Shown here: one piece after another, positions 35,903 through 48,108 of the stretch
Layout of the letters: the number at the start of each line of letters is the position of its first letter
How positions within the stretch are numbered: the first letter of the stretch is position 1
Source of the DNA: Candidatus Nitricoxidireducens bremensis
Lineage (GTDB): Bacteria; Pseudomonadota; Gammaproteobacteria; Burkholderiales; Rhodocyclaceae
DNA: 64,000 nucleotides
Assembly: GCA_030247725.1 (NCBI GenBank)
Contig: JAOTRT010000004.1
Coordinates: 248,001 to 312,000 of the forward strand
Direction of reading: 5' to 3'
The notes under the pieces: model-generated
What the model was told of the DNA's origin: nothing
What the model saw: the letters and a program-made list of their open reading frames with translations, nothing else
The model's database searches: none
Made by a program: the position numbers and the translations under genes

Positions 35903-36529
35903 TCAGGCGCGGCGCGCTCGCCCCGCGGGCCGGCTCCCGCGCCGGGCGGCCGCCGCGGGAAGCGCGGCGACAAAGCCGGCCGTTTCCTTCTCGTCCAGGA
36001 GCCGCCAGGCCCCCGGCGCCAGATCGGCCAGGGTCCAGTCGCCCACGGCCCAGCGGATAAGCCGCAGGGTCGGATAGCCCACCTTGGCCGTCATGCGGCG
36101 TACCTGCCGATTCTTGCCCTCGGCAATGACGATCTCCAGCCAGGCGGTGGGGATCGCCTGGCGGACGCGTATCGGCGGGTTCCGCGGCCACAGGTGCTGC
36201 GGCTCGGGAATCAGGCGCGCCCGGCAGGGGCGCGTGAGGAAGTCGCCCAGGTCGACGCCGCGCCGCAAGGCCGCCAGGGCCGCCTCATCGGGAATCCCCT
36301 CCACCTGCACCCAGTAGGTCTTTTCCAGCTTATGGCGCGGATGGGCGATGCGGGCCTGGATGGCGCCCGTATCGGTCAGCACCACCAGCCCTTCGCTGTC
36401 CGCGTCGAGGCGGCCGGCGGCGTACACACCGGACAGGGGGATGTAGTCGGCGAGGGTCGGCCGCCCCTCCGCCGACGTGAATTGCGTCAGCACGCCGTAG
36501 GGCTTGTTGAGCAGCAGGATGCGCGGCAA
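35903..36529 (-). CDS. rluE: Ribosomal large subunit pseudouridine synthase, RluE type
   Basis: A 208-residue RsuA/RluE-family pseudouridine synthase without an S4 domain, as expected for RluE. The catalytic motif [14 protein letters not shown] places the nucleophile at Asp42; [12 protein letters not shown] and [20 protein letters not shown] are the other family blocks. RluE modifies a single 23S rRNA uridine (U2457 in E. coli). The C-terminal 25 residues are low-complexity Ala/Arg. It is convergent with cphA (six bases between) and separated from aceK by three bases, so it probably sits in the aceK transcript. Confidence 0.9.
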   Translation of the reverse strand: MPRILLLNKPYGVLTQFTSAEGRPTLADYIPLSGVYAAGRLDADSEGLVVLTDTGAIQARIAHPRHKLEKTYWVQVEGIPDEAALAALRRGVDLGDFLTRPCRARLIPEPQHLWPRNPPIRVRQAIPTAWLEIVIAEGKNRQVRRMTAKVGYPTLRLIRWAVGDWTLADLAPGAWRLLDEKETAGFVAALPAAAARRGSRPAGRARRA

Positions 36530-36532
36530 GGC

Positions 36533-38323
36533 TCAGCGTTCGCAGGAAAGCTCGAACTGGTTGCAGAAGCGCATCGACTCCGGATAGGGGAAGAAATCGC
36601 GCACCTCACCCCGGCGGATCGACTCCTGGGCCTGCTTCCAGAAAGCGGCATCGAATAGATCGGCGTGGTGCCGCAGGAAGGCGTTGCGGATCTTGTCCGA
36701 CACCAGCAGGAAGGTCTCGAACTCCTCGGGAAAAATGTCGTTCCTCCCCACCGAATACCAGACCTCGCCGGACATCTCGGCCTCGAAGTTCGGCGGCGGC
36801 GGAATCTTGCGGAAGTTGCAGTCCGTCATGTATTCGATTTCGTCGTAGTCGTAGAACACCACCCGGCCATAGCGGGTCACACCGAAGTTCTTCCACAGCA
36901 TGTCGCCCGGGAAGATGTTGGCGATGGCCAGCTCGCGGATGGCGTTGCCGTATTCGCAGACCGCATCCTCCAGCAGGTCGTCGCGATCCTTCTTCTCCGC
37001 GGTTTCGAGATAGATGTTGAGCGGCACCATGCGCCGCTCGATGTAGAGGTGCTTGATGATGAGATCGTCGCCGTCCTCTTCCAGCAGGGAGGGCACCAGC
37101 TTGTAAAGCTCGTCGACCAGTTCCTGGGAGAAGCGCGCCTTCGGCAGCGCCACATGGGAGAACTCCAGCGTGTCGGCCATGCGGCCCACCCGATCCACCT
37201 GCTTGACGAGCTGGTATTTGCGCTTGACCGTGGCGTGGTCCACTTCCTTGGTCGCCCCGAAGACGTCCTTGATGACCTTGAAAACATAGGGATAGGACGG
37301 CAGGGTGAACACCAGCATCACCAACCCCTTGATGCCGGGGGCGATGATGAACTGGTCCCGCGAGTGCTGCAGGTGGGACATGAGGCCCCGGTAGAAGGCC
37401 GTCTTGCCCTGCTTGCCGAGGCCCAGCATCGTGTAGATCTCGGAGCGCGGCTTGTTGGGCATGATGGAGCGCAGAAACTGCACGTAGTTCGCCGGCACCT
37501 GCATGTCCACCATGAAGTAGGCGCGCGAAAGGGAGAACAGGGTGCGGATGTGGTCCGCGTCCAGCAGCACGGTATCGACGTAGAGCTTGCCCTCGCGCGT
37601 ATGGAGCACCGGGATCATGAAGGGGTACTCGTGGGCGCCGTTCACCACCTTGCCGATGATGTAGGCACCCTTGTTGCGATAGAAGGCCGAGGACAGCACC
37701 TGGATCTGGAAATTGGTTTCCGGCTGCGGCCACTCGCCGACGTGGCGCTCGGCGACGATCATGATGTAGTCCACGTCGCGGTCCAGGTCCTCGAAGGGCC
37801 GTTGCCAGCCGAAGTCGACGAACATCTGGCGGATCGAGGCGCGGAAGCCCTCTTCGTTCGGGTAATAGCTGCGATAGGTGGGCGGGTCGGACTCGATGTA
37901 CTCGGTGGAGATGGCCGGCCGCACGAAGATGAAGTCGTTGTGGAAATACGTGCGGTGCATGATGCGGCAGAACACCGAGTTGAAGAAGGTCTCGGCCAGC
38001 TCCGGCTGCTTGTGCTCCGCCAGCATGCCGATATAGATCAGCTTCACCGGCTGCCAGGCGGTTTCGTCGAGCAGGTCGGCCTGGAACTCGTCATGCAGCC
38101 GCGCGACGGTTTCGTTGACGCGGTCGTCGTAGAAGGCGATGCGGTCCTGCACCGACTGCTGCACACCCTGCCAGTCGGCGGCGTCGAAGCGCGCCTTGGC
38201 TGCCGCCGAACATTCGCGAAACAGCCGGTAGTGCTTGTTGAAACCTTCGAGCATCGCCTGGGCGATGCGTTGTGCGGTGGTGTCCCGATTCACTGCTCTG
38301 TCCATTCCTTGCAAGTCTCCCAT
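36533..38323 (-). CDS. aceK: Isocitrate dehydrogenase kinase/phosphatase
   Basis: A 596-residue bifunctional enzyme that phosphorylates and dephosphorylates isocitrate dehydrogenase, switching flux between the TCA cycle and the glyoxylate shunt. The ATP-site segment APGIKGLVMLVFTLPSYPYV and the catalytic block GRVVFYDYDEIEYMTDCNFR are intact, and the length matches E. coli AceK (about 578). Unlike E. coli, it is not in an aceBAK operon; it is divergent from its substrate gene icd (192 bases apart), with aceA and aceB 5 and 10 kb away. Met7 is an alternative start. Confidence 0.96.
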   Translation of the reverse strand: MGDLQGMDRAVNRDTTAQRIAQAMLEGFNKHYRLFRECSAAAKARFDAADWQGVQQSVQDRIAFYDDRVNETVARLHDEFQADLLDETAWQPVKLIYIGMLAEHKQPELAETFFNSVFCRIMHRTYFHNDFIFVRPAISTEYIESDPPTYRSYYPNEEGFRASIRQMFVDFGWQRPFEDLDRDVDYIMIVAERHVGEWPQPETNFQIQVLSSAFYRNKGAYIIGKVVNGAHEYPFMIPVLHTREGKLYVDTVLLDADHIRTLFSLSRAYFMVDMQVPANYVQFLRSIMPNKPRSEIYTMLGLGKQGKTAFYRGLMSHLQHSRDQFIIAPGIKGLVMLVFTLPSYPYVFKVIKDVFGATKEVDHATVKRKYQLVKQVDRVGRMADTLEFSHVALPKARFSQELVDELYKLVPSLLEEDGDDLIIKHLYIERRMVPLNIYLETAEKKDRDDLLEDAVCEYGNAIRELAIANIFPGDMLWKNFGVTRYGRVVFYDYDEIEYMTDCNFRKIPPPPNFEAEMSGEVWYSVGRNDIFPEEFETFLLVSDKIRNAFLRHHADLFDAAFWKQAQESIRRGEVRDFFPYPESMRFCNQFELSCER

Positions 38324-38515
38324 GGCGGCCGAAGCCCTCGCAGAGCGGGCCGCGGGCCGATTCTAGCATCGCGGCCCTAGCGCATAAGGCGGGTTTGGGG
38401 GATAATAAAAAAAGTTACAGCACCGCCGTTCCACGAGAATGCGGTGCCTCCCCTGACAGAAAATCCGCCGCGACAGCGGCTTTCAATCACTAAACAGGAT
38501 GAGGATGGAGCAGGC

Positions 38516-39757
38516 ATGAGCACTTCGCTGATCAAGGTTCCCGCAGGCCAGAAAATCGTTCCGGGTAAGCCGGTACCCGACAACCCGATCATTCCCTACA
38601 TCGAAGGCGACGGTATCGGTGTGGACATCACCCCGGTGATGAAGGCGGTCGTGGATGCTGCGGTCGCCAAGGCCTACGGCGGCAAGAAGAAGATTTCCTG
38701 GATGGAAGTCTATGCCGGCGAGAAGTCCACCAAGCTCTACGGCCCCGACGTCTGGCTGCCGGCCGAGACGCTCGAAGCCCTCAAGGAATACTCCGTCTCG
38801 ATCAAGGGCCCGATGACGACGCCCGTCGGCGGCGGCATCCGCTCCCTCAACGTGGCCCTGCGCCAGGAACTGGACCTCTACCAGTGCGTGCGCCCGGTGC
38901 GCTACTTCAAGGGCGTGCCCTCGCCGCTGAAGGACCCGTCCAAGACCGACATGGTCATCTACCGCGAGAACACCGAGGACATCTACGCCGGCATCGAATG
39001 GCAGGCCGAGACGGACGGTGCCCGCAAGATCATCAAGTTCCTGCAGGAAGAGATGGGCGTCAAGAAAATCCGCTTCCCCGCCACCTCCGGCATCGGCATC
39101 AAGCCCGTGTCCAAGGAAGGCACCGAGCGTCTGGTGCGCGCCGCCATCAAGTACGCCATCGCCAACGACCGTAAGTCGGTGACGATCGTGCACAAGGGCA
39201 ACATCATGAAGTTCACCGAAGGCGGCTTCCGCGACTGGGCCTACGCCCTGGCGCAGAAGGAATTCGGTGCCCAGCTGATCGACGGCGGCCCGTGGTGCTC
39301 GTTCAAGAACCCGAACACCGGCCGCGAGATCATCGTCAAGGACGCCATCGCCGACGCCTTCCTGCAGCAGATCCTGCTGCGTCCGGCCGAGTACGACGTG
39401 ATCGCCACCCTCAACCTCAACGGCGACTACATCTCCGACGCCCTGGCGGCCCAGGTCGGCGGCATCGGCATCGCTCCCGGCGCCAACATCTCCGACGTCT
39501 ATGCCTGCTTCGAGGCCACCCACGGCACCGCGCCGAAGTACGCCGGCAAGGACTATGTGAACCCGGGTTCGCTGATCCTTTCCGCCGAAATGATGCTGCG
39601 CCACATGGGCTGGAAGGAAGCCGCCGACCTGATCATCTCCTCCATGGAGAAGGCCATCGGCGACAAGGTCGTGACCTACGACTTCGCCCGTCTGATGGAA
39701 GGCGCCAAGGAAGTGAAGTGCTCGGCCTTCGGCCAGGCCATGATCGAGCGCATGTAA
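38516..39757 (+). CDS. icd: NADP-dependent isocitrate dehydrogenase
   Basis: A 413-residue prokaryotic NADP-type ICDH that converts isocitrate to 2-oxoglutarate in the TCA cycle. The AceK phosphorylation site is conserved as Ser110 in [11 protein letters not shown]. The coenzyme segment [19 protein letters not shown] has the Lys-Tyr pair of NADP enzymes. The start at 38516 is chosen because the upstream in-frame ATG (38444) adds an unrelated peptide. A clear terminator follows. The divergent aceK allows joint control. Confidence 0.97.
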   Translation: MSTSLIKVPAGQKIVPGKPVPDNPIIPYIEGDGIGVDITPVMKAVVDAAVAKAYGGKKKISWMEVYAGEKSTKLYGPDVWLPAETLEALKEYSVSIKGPMTTPVGGGIRSLNVALRQELDLYQCVRPVRYFKGVPSPLKDPSKTDMVIYRENTEDIYAGIEWQAETDGARKIIKFLQEEMGVKKIRFPATSGIGIKPVSKEGTERLVRAAIKYAIANDRKSVTIVHKGNIMKFTEGGFRDWAYALAQKEFGAQLIDGGPWCSFKNPNTGREIIVKDAIADAFLQQILLRPAEYDVIATLNLNGDYISDALAAQVGGIGIAPGANISDVYACFEATHGTAPKYAGKDYVNPGSLILSAEMMLRHMGWKEAADLIISSMEKAIGDKVVTYDFARLMEGAKEVKCSAFGQAMIERM

Positions 39758-39782
39758 TTCAGGCAGCTGCGCCGCCTAACCG

Positions 39783-39811
39783 GAAGCCCCCGCGAGGGGG
39801 CTTCTGCTTTT
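39783..39811 (+). terminator. Rho-independent terminator of icd
   Basis: A perfect 9-bp stem GAAGCCCCC / GGGGGCTTC with GCGA loop, followed by TGCTTTT, 25 bases after the icd stop. Confidence 0.88.
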
Positions 39812-39903
39812 GGGGACGCAAGCACAGCACAATCCGCGTGGGGGGGAATCCGGCGCCAGCCCGATTTCGTGGTGGCTTGTGCCTGCGCAGCAGGCGTTCG
39901 CCA

Positions 39904-39942
39904 AATAAAAACCCGCCGGGGCGCGGGGCCTCGCGGCGGGTT
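39904..39942 (-). terminator. Rho-independent terminator of cspA (minus strand)
   Basis: Read on the minus strand, AACCCGCCG pairs with CGGCGGGTT across a 15-base loop, followed by TTTATT. It begins 26 bases after the cspA stop. Confidence 0.85.
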
Positions 39943-39968
39943 GCAGAATCCTGCGAAATGTCTTCTCG

Positions 39969-40172
39969 TCAGGCTTTCTGGATATTCGACGCCTGCTTGC
40001 CCTTAGGGCCCTGCGTCACGTCGAACGAAACCTTTTCACCTTCCTTGAGGGTCTTGAAACCGGGCATGTTGATCGCGGAGAAGTGAGCGAAGAGATCCTC
40101 GCTGCCGTCGTCCGGCGTGATGAAACCATAACCCTTGGAGTCATTGAACCACTTAACGGTACCAGTTGCCAT
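39969..40172 (-). CDS. cspA: Cold-shock protein, CspA family
   Basis: A 67-residue single-OB-fold RNA chaperone with both RNA-binding motifs, KGYGFITP (RNP1) and DLFAHFS (RNP2). The start has an AGGAAAG ribosome binding site. A promoter candidate at 40366-40394 would give a leader of about 187 bases, typical of cold-shock mRNAs that fold differently at low temperature. It sits between icd and clpS, the same neighbourhood as cspD in E. coli (icd, cspD, clpS, clpA). Confidence 0.95.
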   Translation of the reverse strand: MATGTVKWFNDSKGYGFITPDDGSEDLFAHFSAINMPGFKTLKEGEKVSFDVTQGPKGKQASNIQKA

Positions 40173-40365
40173 AAAGCCTCTTTCCTAAAACACGATACGA
40201 ACCGGCCGCCCTTCCAGATTGCCTCCCAGGAGAGGTCGCCGGGAAATGTTTGCGAAGCAAGTTCTCTACAGCGGAAGAGGCCGGACACAACCTGGCAAAC
40301 CGAAGGACTGCGGGCCGCCCGACAACACGGACACTGCGGTGAATCTTGAACCAAACACGCCTCGC

Positions 40366-40394
40366 CTTTTACCCATTTTGGAAAAACGCGTCAA
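40366..40394 (-). promoter_or_regulatory. Putative cspA promoter with long 5' leader
   Basis: On the minus strand, TTGACG (40394-40389) and TAAAAG (40371-40366) are separated by 17 bp. Transcription would begin near 40359 and give an untranslated leader of about 187 bases before the cspA ATG at 40172. The rest of the 348-base gap between cspA and clpS holds no other gene that I can see. Confidence 0.45.
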
Positions 40395-40486
40395 CAGGTT
40401 TCGATGTTGCACGACAGCATGAAACACAAGGGCTTGCGACCGAATAGGGCCGCGAACCGAGCGCTATTCCCCTATTGGCGGCGCTG

Positions 40487-40514
40487 TTGCTTGAAGAACA
40501 ATTCGCATTAGAAT
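40487..40514 (+). promoter_or_regulatory. Putative clpS promoter, leaderless geometry
   Basis: TTGCTT (40487-40492), a 16-bp spacer and TAGAAT (40509-40514) place the transcription start at or within a base or two of the clpS ATG at 40521. There is no Shine-Dalgarno sequence in the six bases between. Confidence 0.5.
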
Positions 40515-40520
40515 CGAAAC

Positions 40521-40835
40521 ATGCCCACACGCAAGCAACGCGACGAAAGCGCAGTACTGGAGCCTGAGAAAGCACGCGTCAAACCGCCGCCGCTTTACCG
40601 TGTGGTCCTGCTGAACGACGATTACACGCCGATGGATTTTGTCATCGTCGTGCTGGAAAGGTTCTTCGGCATGAACCGGGAGCAGGCGACCATCGTCATG
40701 CTCAAGGTACACCGGGAAGGCAAGGGCGTATGCGGAGTTTTCCCCCGCGACGTCGCGGCGACCAAGGTGGATCAGGTCAGCGCTTACGCACAGCAGTACC
40801 AGCACCCGCTGGCATGTGTCATGGAGGAAAACTAG
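40521..40835 (+). CDS. clpS: ClpS adaptor of the ClpAP protease
   Basis: A 104-residue N-end-rule adaptor. [20 protein letters not shown] contains the substrate pocket (the Asp-Asp and Met positions), and [20 protein letters not shown] is the second conserved block. A flexible basic N-terminal tail (1-25) is the part that enters ClpA. It delivers proteins with destabilising N-terminal residues to ClpA. The clpA start follows its stop after two bases. Confidence 0.96.
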   Translation: MPTRKQRDESAVLEPEKARVKPPPLYRVVLLNDDYTPMDFVIVVLERFFGMNREQATIVMLKVHREGKGVCGVFPRDVAATKVDQVSAYAQQYQHPLACVMEEN

Positions 40836-40837
40836 GC

Positions 40838-43108
<2,271 letters not shown>

Positions 43109-43190
43109 CCGTTCCATCCCGATCGGCGGTCCGCACCCGCGGACCGCCGATTTGTTTTTCCCCTTCCCGCACCCAGACAAAGGACCCGAT

Positions 43191-43670
43191 ATGGACTTCC
43201 TCACCACCGACCTTTGCGACGCCAACGAAGGCAAGGTTCGCGTCGTCGCCCCAATGTTCCGTTCCTACGGCGGACGCAAGGCCTTCCACGGCCCCATTGC
43301 CACGCTCAAACTGTTCGAGGACAACGGCCTGGTGCGCAAGACCCTGGAGCAGCCGGGCGCGGGGCGCATCCTCGTCATCGACGGCGGCGGCAGCCTGCGT
43401 TGCGCCCTCGTCGGCGACCAGCTAGCCGCGCTGGCGGTGAAGAACGGCTGGAGCGGCATCGTCGTCTATGGCTGCATCCGCGATTCCCGCGCCATCGGCG
43501 CCATGGACATCGGCGTGTTCGCCCTCGCCACCCACCCCCAGAAGACCGTCAAGAAGAACCAGGGCGATGCCGACGTGCCGGTCAGCTTTGGCGGCGTCAC
43601 CTTCAACCCCGGCGACTGGCTCTATGGGGACGAGGACGGCGTGATTGTCGCCGCGGAAGCCCTAGCCTGA
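43191..43670 (+). CDS. rraA: RraA-family protein (RNase E inhibitor / HMG aldolase)
   Basis: A 159-residue protein matching Rra[21 protein letters not shown] at the start, [20 protein letters not shown] in the middle and the loop [17 protein letters not shown] with the conserved Arg-Asp. Family members either bind RNase E and dampen RNA decay or act as metal-dependent 4-hydroxy-4-methyl-2-oxoglutarate aldolases; the RDS motif fits both. The ATG at 43191 is preceded by AAAGGA; an in-frame ATG at 43152 adds 13 residues with no support. It lies 82 bases after clpA. Confidence 0.85.
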   Translation: MDFLTTDLCDANEGKVRVVAPMFRSYGGRKAFHGPIATLKLFEDNGLVRKTLEQPGAGRILVIDGGGSLRCALVGDQLAALAVKNGWSGIVVYGCIRDSRAIGAMDIGVFALATHPQKTVKKNQGDADVPVSFGGVTFNPGDWLYGDEDGVIVAAEALA

Positions 43671-43684
43671 AGTCATATCTGGTG

Positions 43685-43696
43685 TCTTATATAAGA
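43685..43696. promoter_or_regulatory. Palindromic site TCTTATATAAGA, copy 1 upstream of aceA
   Basis: A perfect 12-bp palindrome in the AT-rich gap after rraA. An identical copy lies 121 bp downstream, just upstream of the aceA -35. It is probably an operator for a dimeric regulator of the glyoxylate shunt. Confidence 0.65.
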
Positions 43697-43805
43697 GCAT
43701 GCCGCAACGCAACCCACTTTAGCGTTTTCTGATACGAAACGGTTTTCGCAATATAAAAAGACCGCCATATCTAAATGTTTTACAATAATAAAAAATAGAA
43801 ACAAC

Positions 43806-43817
43806 TCTTATATAAGA
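43806..43817. promoter_or_regulatory. Palindromic site TCTTATATAAGA, copy 2 abutting the aceA promoter
   Basis: A perfect 12-bp palindrome, identical to the one at 43685, ending three bases before the -35 hexamer of the aceA promoter. The position suits an activator contacting polymerase, or a repressor looping with copy 1. Confidence 0.7.
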
Positions 43818-43820
43818 CTA

Positions 43821-43849
43821 TTGCTGCTGCGCAAAATCGGGGCTATACT
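43821..43849 (+). promoter_or_regulatory. Putative aceA promoter
   Basis: TTGCTG (-35, 43821-43826) and TATACT (-10, 43844-43849) with an ideal 17-bp spacer. Transcription would start near 43856, with a leader of about 86 bases before the aceA ATG. Confidence 0.65.
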
Positions 43850-43941
43850 TCGCTCCGACGAATCGCCGGGGCATGAGGAATTCCGCTTCATCCGCAGCTT
43901 CCGGCCCGTTCTCTTTCCGATTTCATTTCGAGGACCCCGAC

Positions 43942-45252
43942 ATGACCGACCGCAAAGCTCAAATCGCCGCCCTGGAGAAGGACTGGGCTACCAACCCCCG
44001 CTGGAAGGGTGTCAAGCGCGGCTATTCCGCCGAAGACGTCGTCCGTCTGCGCGGCTCCATGCAGATCGAGTACACGCTGGCCAAGCGCGGTGCCGAGAAG
44101 CTGTGGGAGAAGGTCAACGGCGGCGCCAAGAAGGGCTACGTGAATGCCTTCGGCGCCATCACCGCCGGCCAGGCCATGCAGCAGGCCAAGGCCGGCCTCG
44201 AAGCCGTCTATCTGTCCGGCTGGCAGGTCGCCGCCGACGGCAACACCTCCGAAACCATGTACCCGGACCAGTCGCTCTACGCCTACGACTCCGTGCCGAC
44301 CATGGTCCGCCGCATCAACAACACCTTCAAGCGCGCCGACGAAATCCAGTGGTCGCGCGGCATCGAGCCGGGCAACAAGGAATTCATCGACTACTTCCTG
44401 CCCATCGTGGCCGACGCCGAAGCCGGCTTCGGCGGCGTCCTCAACGCCTTCGAACTCATGAAGAACATGATCGCCGCCGGCGCCGCCGGTGTGCACTTCG
44501 AAGACCAGCTGGCCGCCGTCAAGAAGTGCGGCCACATGGGCGGCAAGGTGCTCGTGCCGACCCGCGAAGCCTGCGAGAAGCTGATCTCCGCCCGCTTCGC
44601 CGCCGACGTCATGGGCGTGCCCACCATCGTGCTGGCTCGTACCGACGCCGAGGCCGCCAACCTGCTGACCTCCGACTACGACGAGAACGACAAGCCCTTC
44701 CTCACCGGCGAGCGCACCCAGGAAGGCTTCTACCGCGTCAAGAACGGCCTGGAGCAGTCCATCAGCCGCGGCATCGCCTACGCCCCCTACGCCGACCTGG
44801 TGTGGTGCGAAACCGGCAAGCCCGACCTGGGCTTCGCCCGCGAGTTCGCCCAGGCCGTGCTCAAGGCCTGCCCCGGCAAGCTGCTGTCCTACAACTGCTC
44901 GCCCTCCTTCAACTGGAAGAAGAACCTGGACGACAAGAGCATCGCCAAGTTCCAGGAAGAACTGGCCGCCATGGGCTACAAGTACCAGTTCATCACCCTC
45001 GCCGGCATCCACATCAACTGGTACAACACCTTCCAGTTCGCCCAGGCCTATGCCAAGGGCGAGGGCATGAAGCACTACGTCGAGATGGTGCAGGAGCCGG
45101 AGTTCAAGGCCCGCGAGCAGGGTTACACCTTCGTCTCGCATCAGCAGGAAGTCGGCGCCGGCTACTTCGACGACGTCACCACGGTTATCCAGGGTGGCTC
45201 GTCCAGCGTCAAGGCCCTGACCGGCTCGACCGAGGAAGAGCAGTTCCACTGA
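43942..45252 (+). CDS. aceA: Isocitrate lyase
   Basis: A 436-residue isocitrate lyase, the first glyoxylate-shunt enzyme, splitting isocitrate into glyoxylate and succinate. The catalytic loop KKCGHMGGK gives Cys196 as the active-site thiol. [31 protein letters not shown] and [10 protein letters not shown] are other family blocks. The length matches E. coli AceA (434). The ATG at 43942 was chosen over 43873 because the family N-terminus begins there. It has its own promoter with two flanking palindromes and a strong terminator. Confidence 0.97.
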   Translation: MTDRKAQIAALEKDWATNPRWKGVKRGYSAEDVVRLRGSMQIEYTLAKRGAEKLWEKVNGGAKKGYVNAFGAITAGQAMQQAKAGLEAVYLSGWQVAADGNTSETMYPDQSLYAYDSVPTMVRRINNTFKRADEIQWSRGIEPGNKEFIDYFLPIVADAEAGFGGVLNAFELMKNMIAAGAAGVHFEDQLAAVKKCGHMGGKVLVPTREACEKLISARFAADVMGVPTIVLARTDAEAANLLTSDYDENDKPFLTGERTQEGFYRVKNGLEQSISRGIAYAPYADLVWCETGKPDLGFAREFAQAVLKACPGKLLSYNCSPSFNWKKNLDDKSIAKFQEELAAMGYKYQFITLAGIHINWYNTFQFAQAYAKGEGMKHYVEMVQEPEFKAREQGYTFVSHQQEVGAGYFDDVTTVIQGGSSSVKALTGSTEEEQFH

Positions 45253-45304
45253 TGAGGACTGCCTTCCTCATCCCCTGACAACGAGGGGGAGTGGAGAGGA
45301 GAAG

Positions 45305-45334
45305 GCCGCGCCGGGTGACCGGCGCGGCTTTTTT
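45305..45334 (+). terminator. Rho-independent terminator of aceA
   Basis: A perfect 10-bp stem GCCGCGCCGG / CCGGCGCGGC with GTGA loop and six T residues, 52 bases after the stop. Confidence 0.93.
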
Positions 45335-45447
45335 CTTGGCCTAAACGGCTTGATGAAGCCGTGAATTACCTATGCATAAAGATATAATAGAAAAATAACC
45401 ATCCTAATAATCCGGATATCCAACTCCCAGCCCAAGAGAACATTCCC

Positions 45448-47100
45448 ATGAACAACCTCAAGGTCGGTCCGCGTCTTGCCCTGCTCGTCGCCATCTTCTC
45501 CGTCTTCCTCGTCGCCATCGGCCTGCTGGGCCTGACGGGTACAGCCCACACCCTAACCGGCCTGAAAACCGTCTATGAGGACCGTACCGTTCCCGGCGTT
45601 CTTCTCGGCCGCATCCACCGGCTCATGAACGCCAACTTCTCCGAGATCCTGCGCGCCTTCCAGCACAACCCGGCAATCGAGATCTCCAAGCTGCACGACC
45701 ATCCGGTCCAGGAGCACCTGAAGCGCATGGAGAACAACCTCAAGGCCATCGACGAGACCTGGGCGATCTACATGGCCACCCGCCACACGGACGAGGAAAA
45801 GCAGCTCGCCGCCTCCTATGAAGCCAAGTACCGCGCCTATATCGCCGAGCTCGTGCGCCCCACCATGGAAGCCTTGGCCGGCGGCGACTATTCCCTCGAC
45901 ACGACTTCGCGCTTCCTCAAGGGCAACCGGGCCAAGGGCGGCGAAGTGGACAAGCTGGCCGAGCAGCTCATCGACCTCCAGGCCAAGGTCGCCAAGTCCG
46001 AGTACGAACGCTCCCTGGCCGAGTACGAGCGCAACCGCATCCTGTCCATCGCCGCCATCGTTCTTGGCCTGCTGTTGGGCGGCGGCATGGCCTGGTGGAT
46101 CATCCATTCCGTCACCGAACCCCTGGGCGCCATCCGCGATGCGGTTGCCCGGGTCCAATCCTCCGGCGACTTCACCCTGACGATCCCCCACCGGGGCAAC
46201 GACGAAGCCGGCGAGACGGCCCAGGCCTTCAACGACCTGTTGGCCTCCCTGCGCACCACCATGGGACAACTGCTGCAGACGGTCGGCGATGTGGACCGGG
46301 CCGTCTCCGACATGGCGGAGAACGCCCGCCAGTCGGCCGGCGCCTCCGCCGACACCAGCGAGGCCGCCGCTTCGATGGCGGCATCCGTCGAGGAAATGAC
46401 CGTCAGCATCAGCCACGTGGCCGACAACACCCGCGACGCCATCGGCATCGCGGGCAAGGCCGGCGAGCTCTCCAACGACGGCGGCGTCATCATCGAAAAG
46501 GCCGTCGCCGAGATCACCCAGATCGCCGGCACGGTACGCCAAGTCTCCGAGCAAATCGCCGCGCTCGGCCAGCATTCGGAACGCATCACCGGCGTCGTCC
46601 AGGTCATCAAGGACGTGGCCGACCAGACCAACCTGCTGGCCCTCAACGCTGCCATCGAGGCCGCCCGCGCCGGCGAAGCCGGCCGCGGCTTCGCCGTCGT
46701 CGCCGATGAGGTGCGCAAACTTGCCGAACGCACCACCGGCGCCACCGGCGAAATCGCCGCCATGATTGCCGAGGTCCAAGCCAGCAGCCGCTCGGCCGTC
46801 TCCGCCATGGAACAGGCCGTCAGCCAGGTGGATTCCGGCGTCAGCCTCGCCAGCCAGGCCGGCAGCGCCATCGTCGAGATCCGCAGCAGCACGGCGGACG
46901 TGGTGCGCGTCGTCTCGGACATCAGCAGCGCCATCGCCGAACAGGGCAGCGCCAGCCAGTCCATCGCCGCCCAGGTGGAGCGCGTCGCCCAGGCCGCCGA
47001 GGAGAACAGCGCCTCGGCCCAGCATTCCGCCGATGCCGCCGCGAACATGGAGATTCACACCCGCGCCATGCGCGAAGCCGCCGGCCGCTTCCGTATCTAA
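45448..47100 (+). CDS. Methyl-accepting chemotaxis protein (four-helix-bundle sensor)
   Basis: A 550-residue chemoreceptor. Membrane helix 1 (about 10-31) is followed by a periplasmic helical sensor of the 4HB_MCP type (32-192), helix 2 (about 197-216), a HAMP domain (217-270) and a long cytoplasmic signalling coil. The hairpin tip [19 protein letters not shown] and [14 protein letters not shown] are intact. There is no C-terminal CheR-binding pentapeptide. It senses an unknown ligand and signals through CheA/CheW encoded elsewhere. A TATAAT at 45383 may be its -10, though no good -35 is visible. No chemotaxis or flagellar genes adjoin it. Confidence 0.92.
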   Translation: MNNLKVGPRLALLVAIFSVFLVAIGLLGLTGTAHTLTGLKTVYEDRTVPGVLLGRIHRLMNANFSEILRAFQHNPAIEISKLHDHPVQEHLKRMENNLKAIDETWAIYMATRHTDEEKQLAASYEAKYRAYIAELVRPTMEALAGGDYSLDTTSRFLKGNRAKGGEVDKLAEQLIDLQAKVAKSEYERSLAEYERNRILSIAAIVLGLLLGGGMAWWIIHSVTEPLGAIRDAVARVQSSGDFTLTIPHRGNDEAGETAQAFNDLLASLRTTMGQLLQTVGDVDRAVSDMAENARQSAGASADTSEAAASMAASVEEMTVSISHVADNTRDAIGIAGKAGELSNDGGVIIEKAVAEITQIAGTVRQVSEQIAALGQHSERITGVVQVIKDVADQTNLLALNAAIEAARAGEAGRGFAVVADEVRKLAERTTGATGEIAAMIAEVQASSRSAVSAMEQAVSQVDSGVSLASQAGSAIVEIRSSTADVVRVVSDISSAIAEQGSASQSIAAQVERVAQAAEENSASAQHSADAAANMEIHTRAMREAAGRFRI

Positions 47101-47132
47101 AGGCTGCGCCGTCGCGGGGACGGCGCCTGCCC

Positions 47133-48041
47133 TCAGGCGCTGCGCCCCCAGTAGTCGGCGCGGCCGTAGGTGTGCTTGAGCAGGTCGATGAACAGCCGCA
47201 CCCGCAGCGGCAACTGGCGCCGCTGCGGAAACACCGCATAGATGCCCAGGGGCGGCGCGGCGAACTCGTCGAGCACCGACACCAGCCGGCCCGTGCGCAG
47301 GTCCTCGCCCACCTCCCACATCGAACGCCAGGCCAGCCCGCGACCGGCCAGGGCCCATTCCCGCAGCACCGCGCCGTCGTTGCATTCCAGGCGCCCGGCG
47401 ACCTTGATGGTGGCGGTGGTTCCCGGCTGGGCCGGGTCGCGGAAGGTCCAGCCCCGCTGCTGGCCGAGGGAAAGGCATTCGTGGCGCGCCAGGTCGTCCA
47501 GGGTCGCCGGTGCGCCCTGCCGGGCCACGTAGTCCGGGCTCGCCACCACCATGCGGCGCATGTCGCCGAGGCGCACGCTCACCAGGCTGGAATCGGTCAG
47601 TTCACCGATGCGCACGGCGCAGTCGATGCTCTCATTCACCAGGTCCACGAGACGGTCGGAAAGATCCAGGTTCACCGTCACCTCGGGATGGGCGTCGAGA
47701 AACCCGGCCACATGGGGCGCCACATGGACGCGCCCGAAGCCGGCCGGCGCCGAGACCTTCAGATGCCCACTGGCCTTCACACCGCCCAGGCTCACCGAAG
47801 CCTCGGCATTCGCAAGATCGTTGAGCAGGCGCTGGCAGTCCTCCAGGAAGGCCTGGCCTTCGAAGGTCAGGGTCAGGCGCCGCGTCGTGCGCGTCAGCAG
47901 GCGCACGCCGAGCCGGTGTTCCAGAGCGTCCAGCCGGCGGCCGACGATGGCGGGCGTCACCCCCTCGGCTCTGGCCGCCGCCGACAGGCTGCCTCGGGTG
48001 GCTGCCTCCACGAAAGCGGAAATCTGCTTGAACTGATCCAC
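47133..48041 (-). CDS. LysR-family transcriptional regulator
   Basis: A 302-residue LysR-type regulator. The N-terminal helix-turn-helix (3-60; SLSAAARAEGVTPAIVGRRL) and the substrate-binding domain (90-295; GFGRVHVAPHVAGFL) are complete. It belongs to the CrgA-like group by its tail (VFPQRRQLPLRVRLFIDLL). It is divergent from the haloacid dehalogenase-like gene and aceB, with 67 bases between, so by the usual LysR rule it may regulate that pair. No ligand can be inferred. Confidence 0.9.
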   Translation of the reverse strand: MDQFKQISAFVEAATRGSLSAAARAEGVTPAIVGRRLDALEHRLGVRLLTRTTRRLTLTFEGQAFLEDCQRLLNDLANAEASVSLGGVKASGHLKVSAPAGFGRVHVAPHVAGFLDAHPEVTVNLDLSDRLVDLVNESIDCAVRIGELTDSSLVSVRLGDMRRMVVASPDYVARQGAPATLDDLARHECLSLGQQRGWTFRDPAQPGTTATIKVAGRLECNDGAVLREWALAGRGLAWRSMWEVGEDLRTGRLVSVLDEFAAPPLGIYAVFPQRRQLPLRVRLFIDLLKHTYGRADYWGRSA

Positions 48042-48108
48042 TTGTTACATCCAGTAAAAAATCATTTGCCGAAATCGTAGCTTCTCCCGCCAATAAAGCA
48101 AGAATAAG

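Noticed and set aside
43152..43190. Earlier rraA start
   Set aside because: It adds 13 residues ([13 protein letters not shown]) not in the family and has no ribosome binding site; the ATG at 43191 has one.
45342..45365. Possible sigma-28 promoter before the chemoreceptor (TAAA then GCCGTGAA)
   Set aside because: The spacing is three bases too short and the sequence is part of an inverted repeat.
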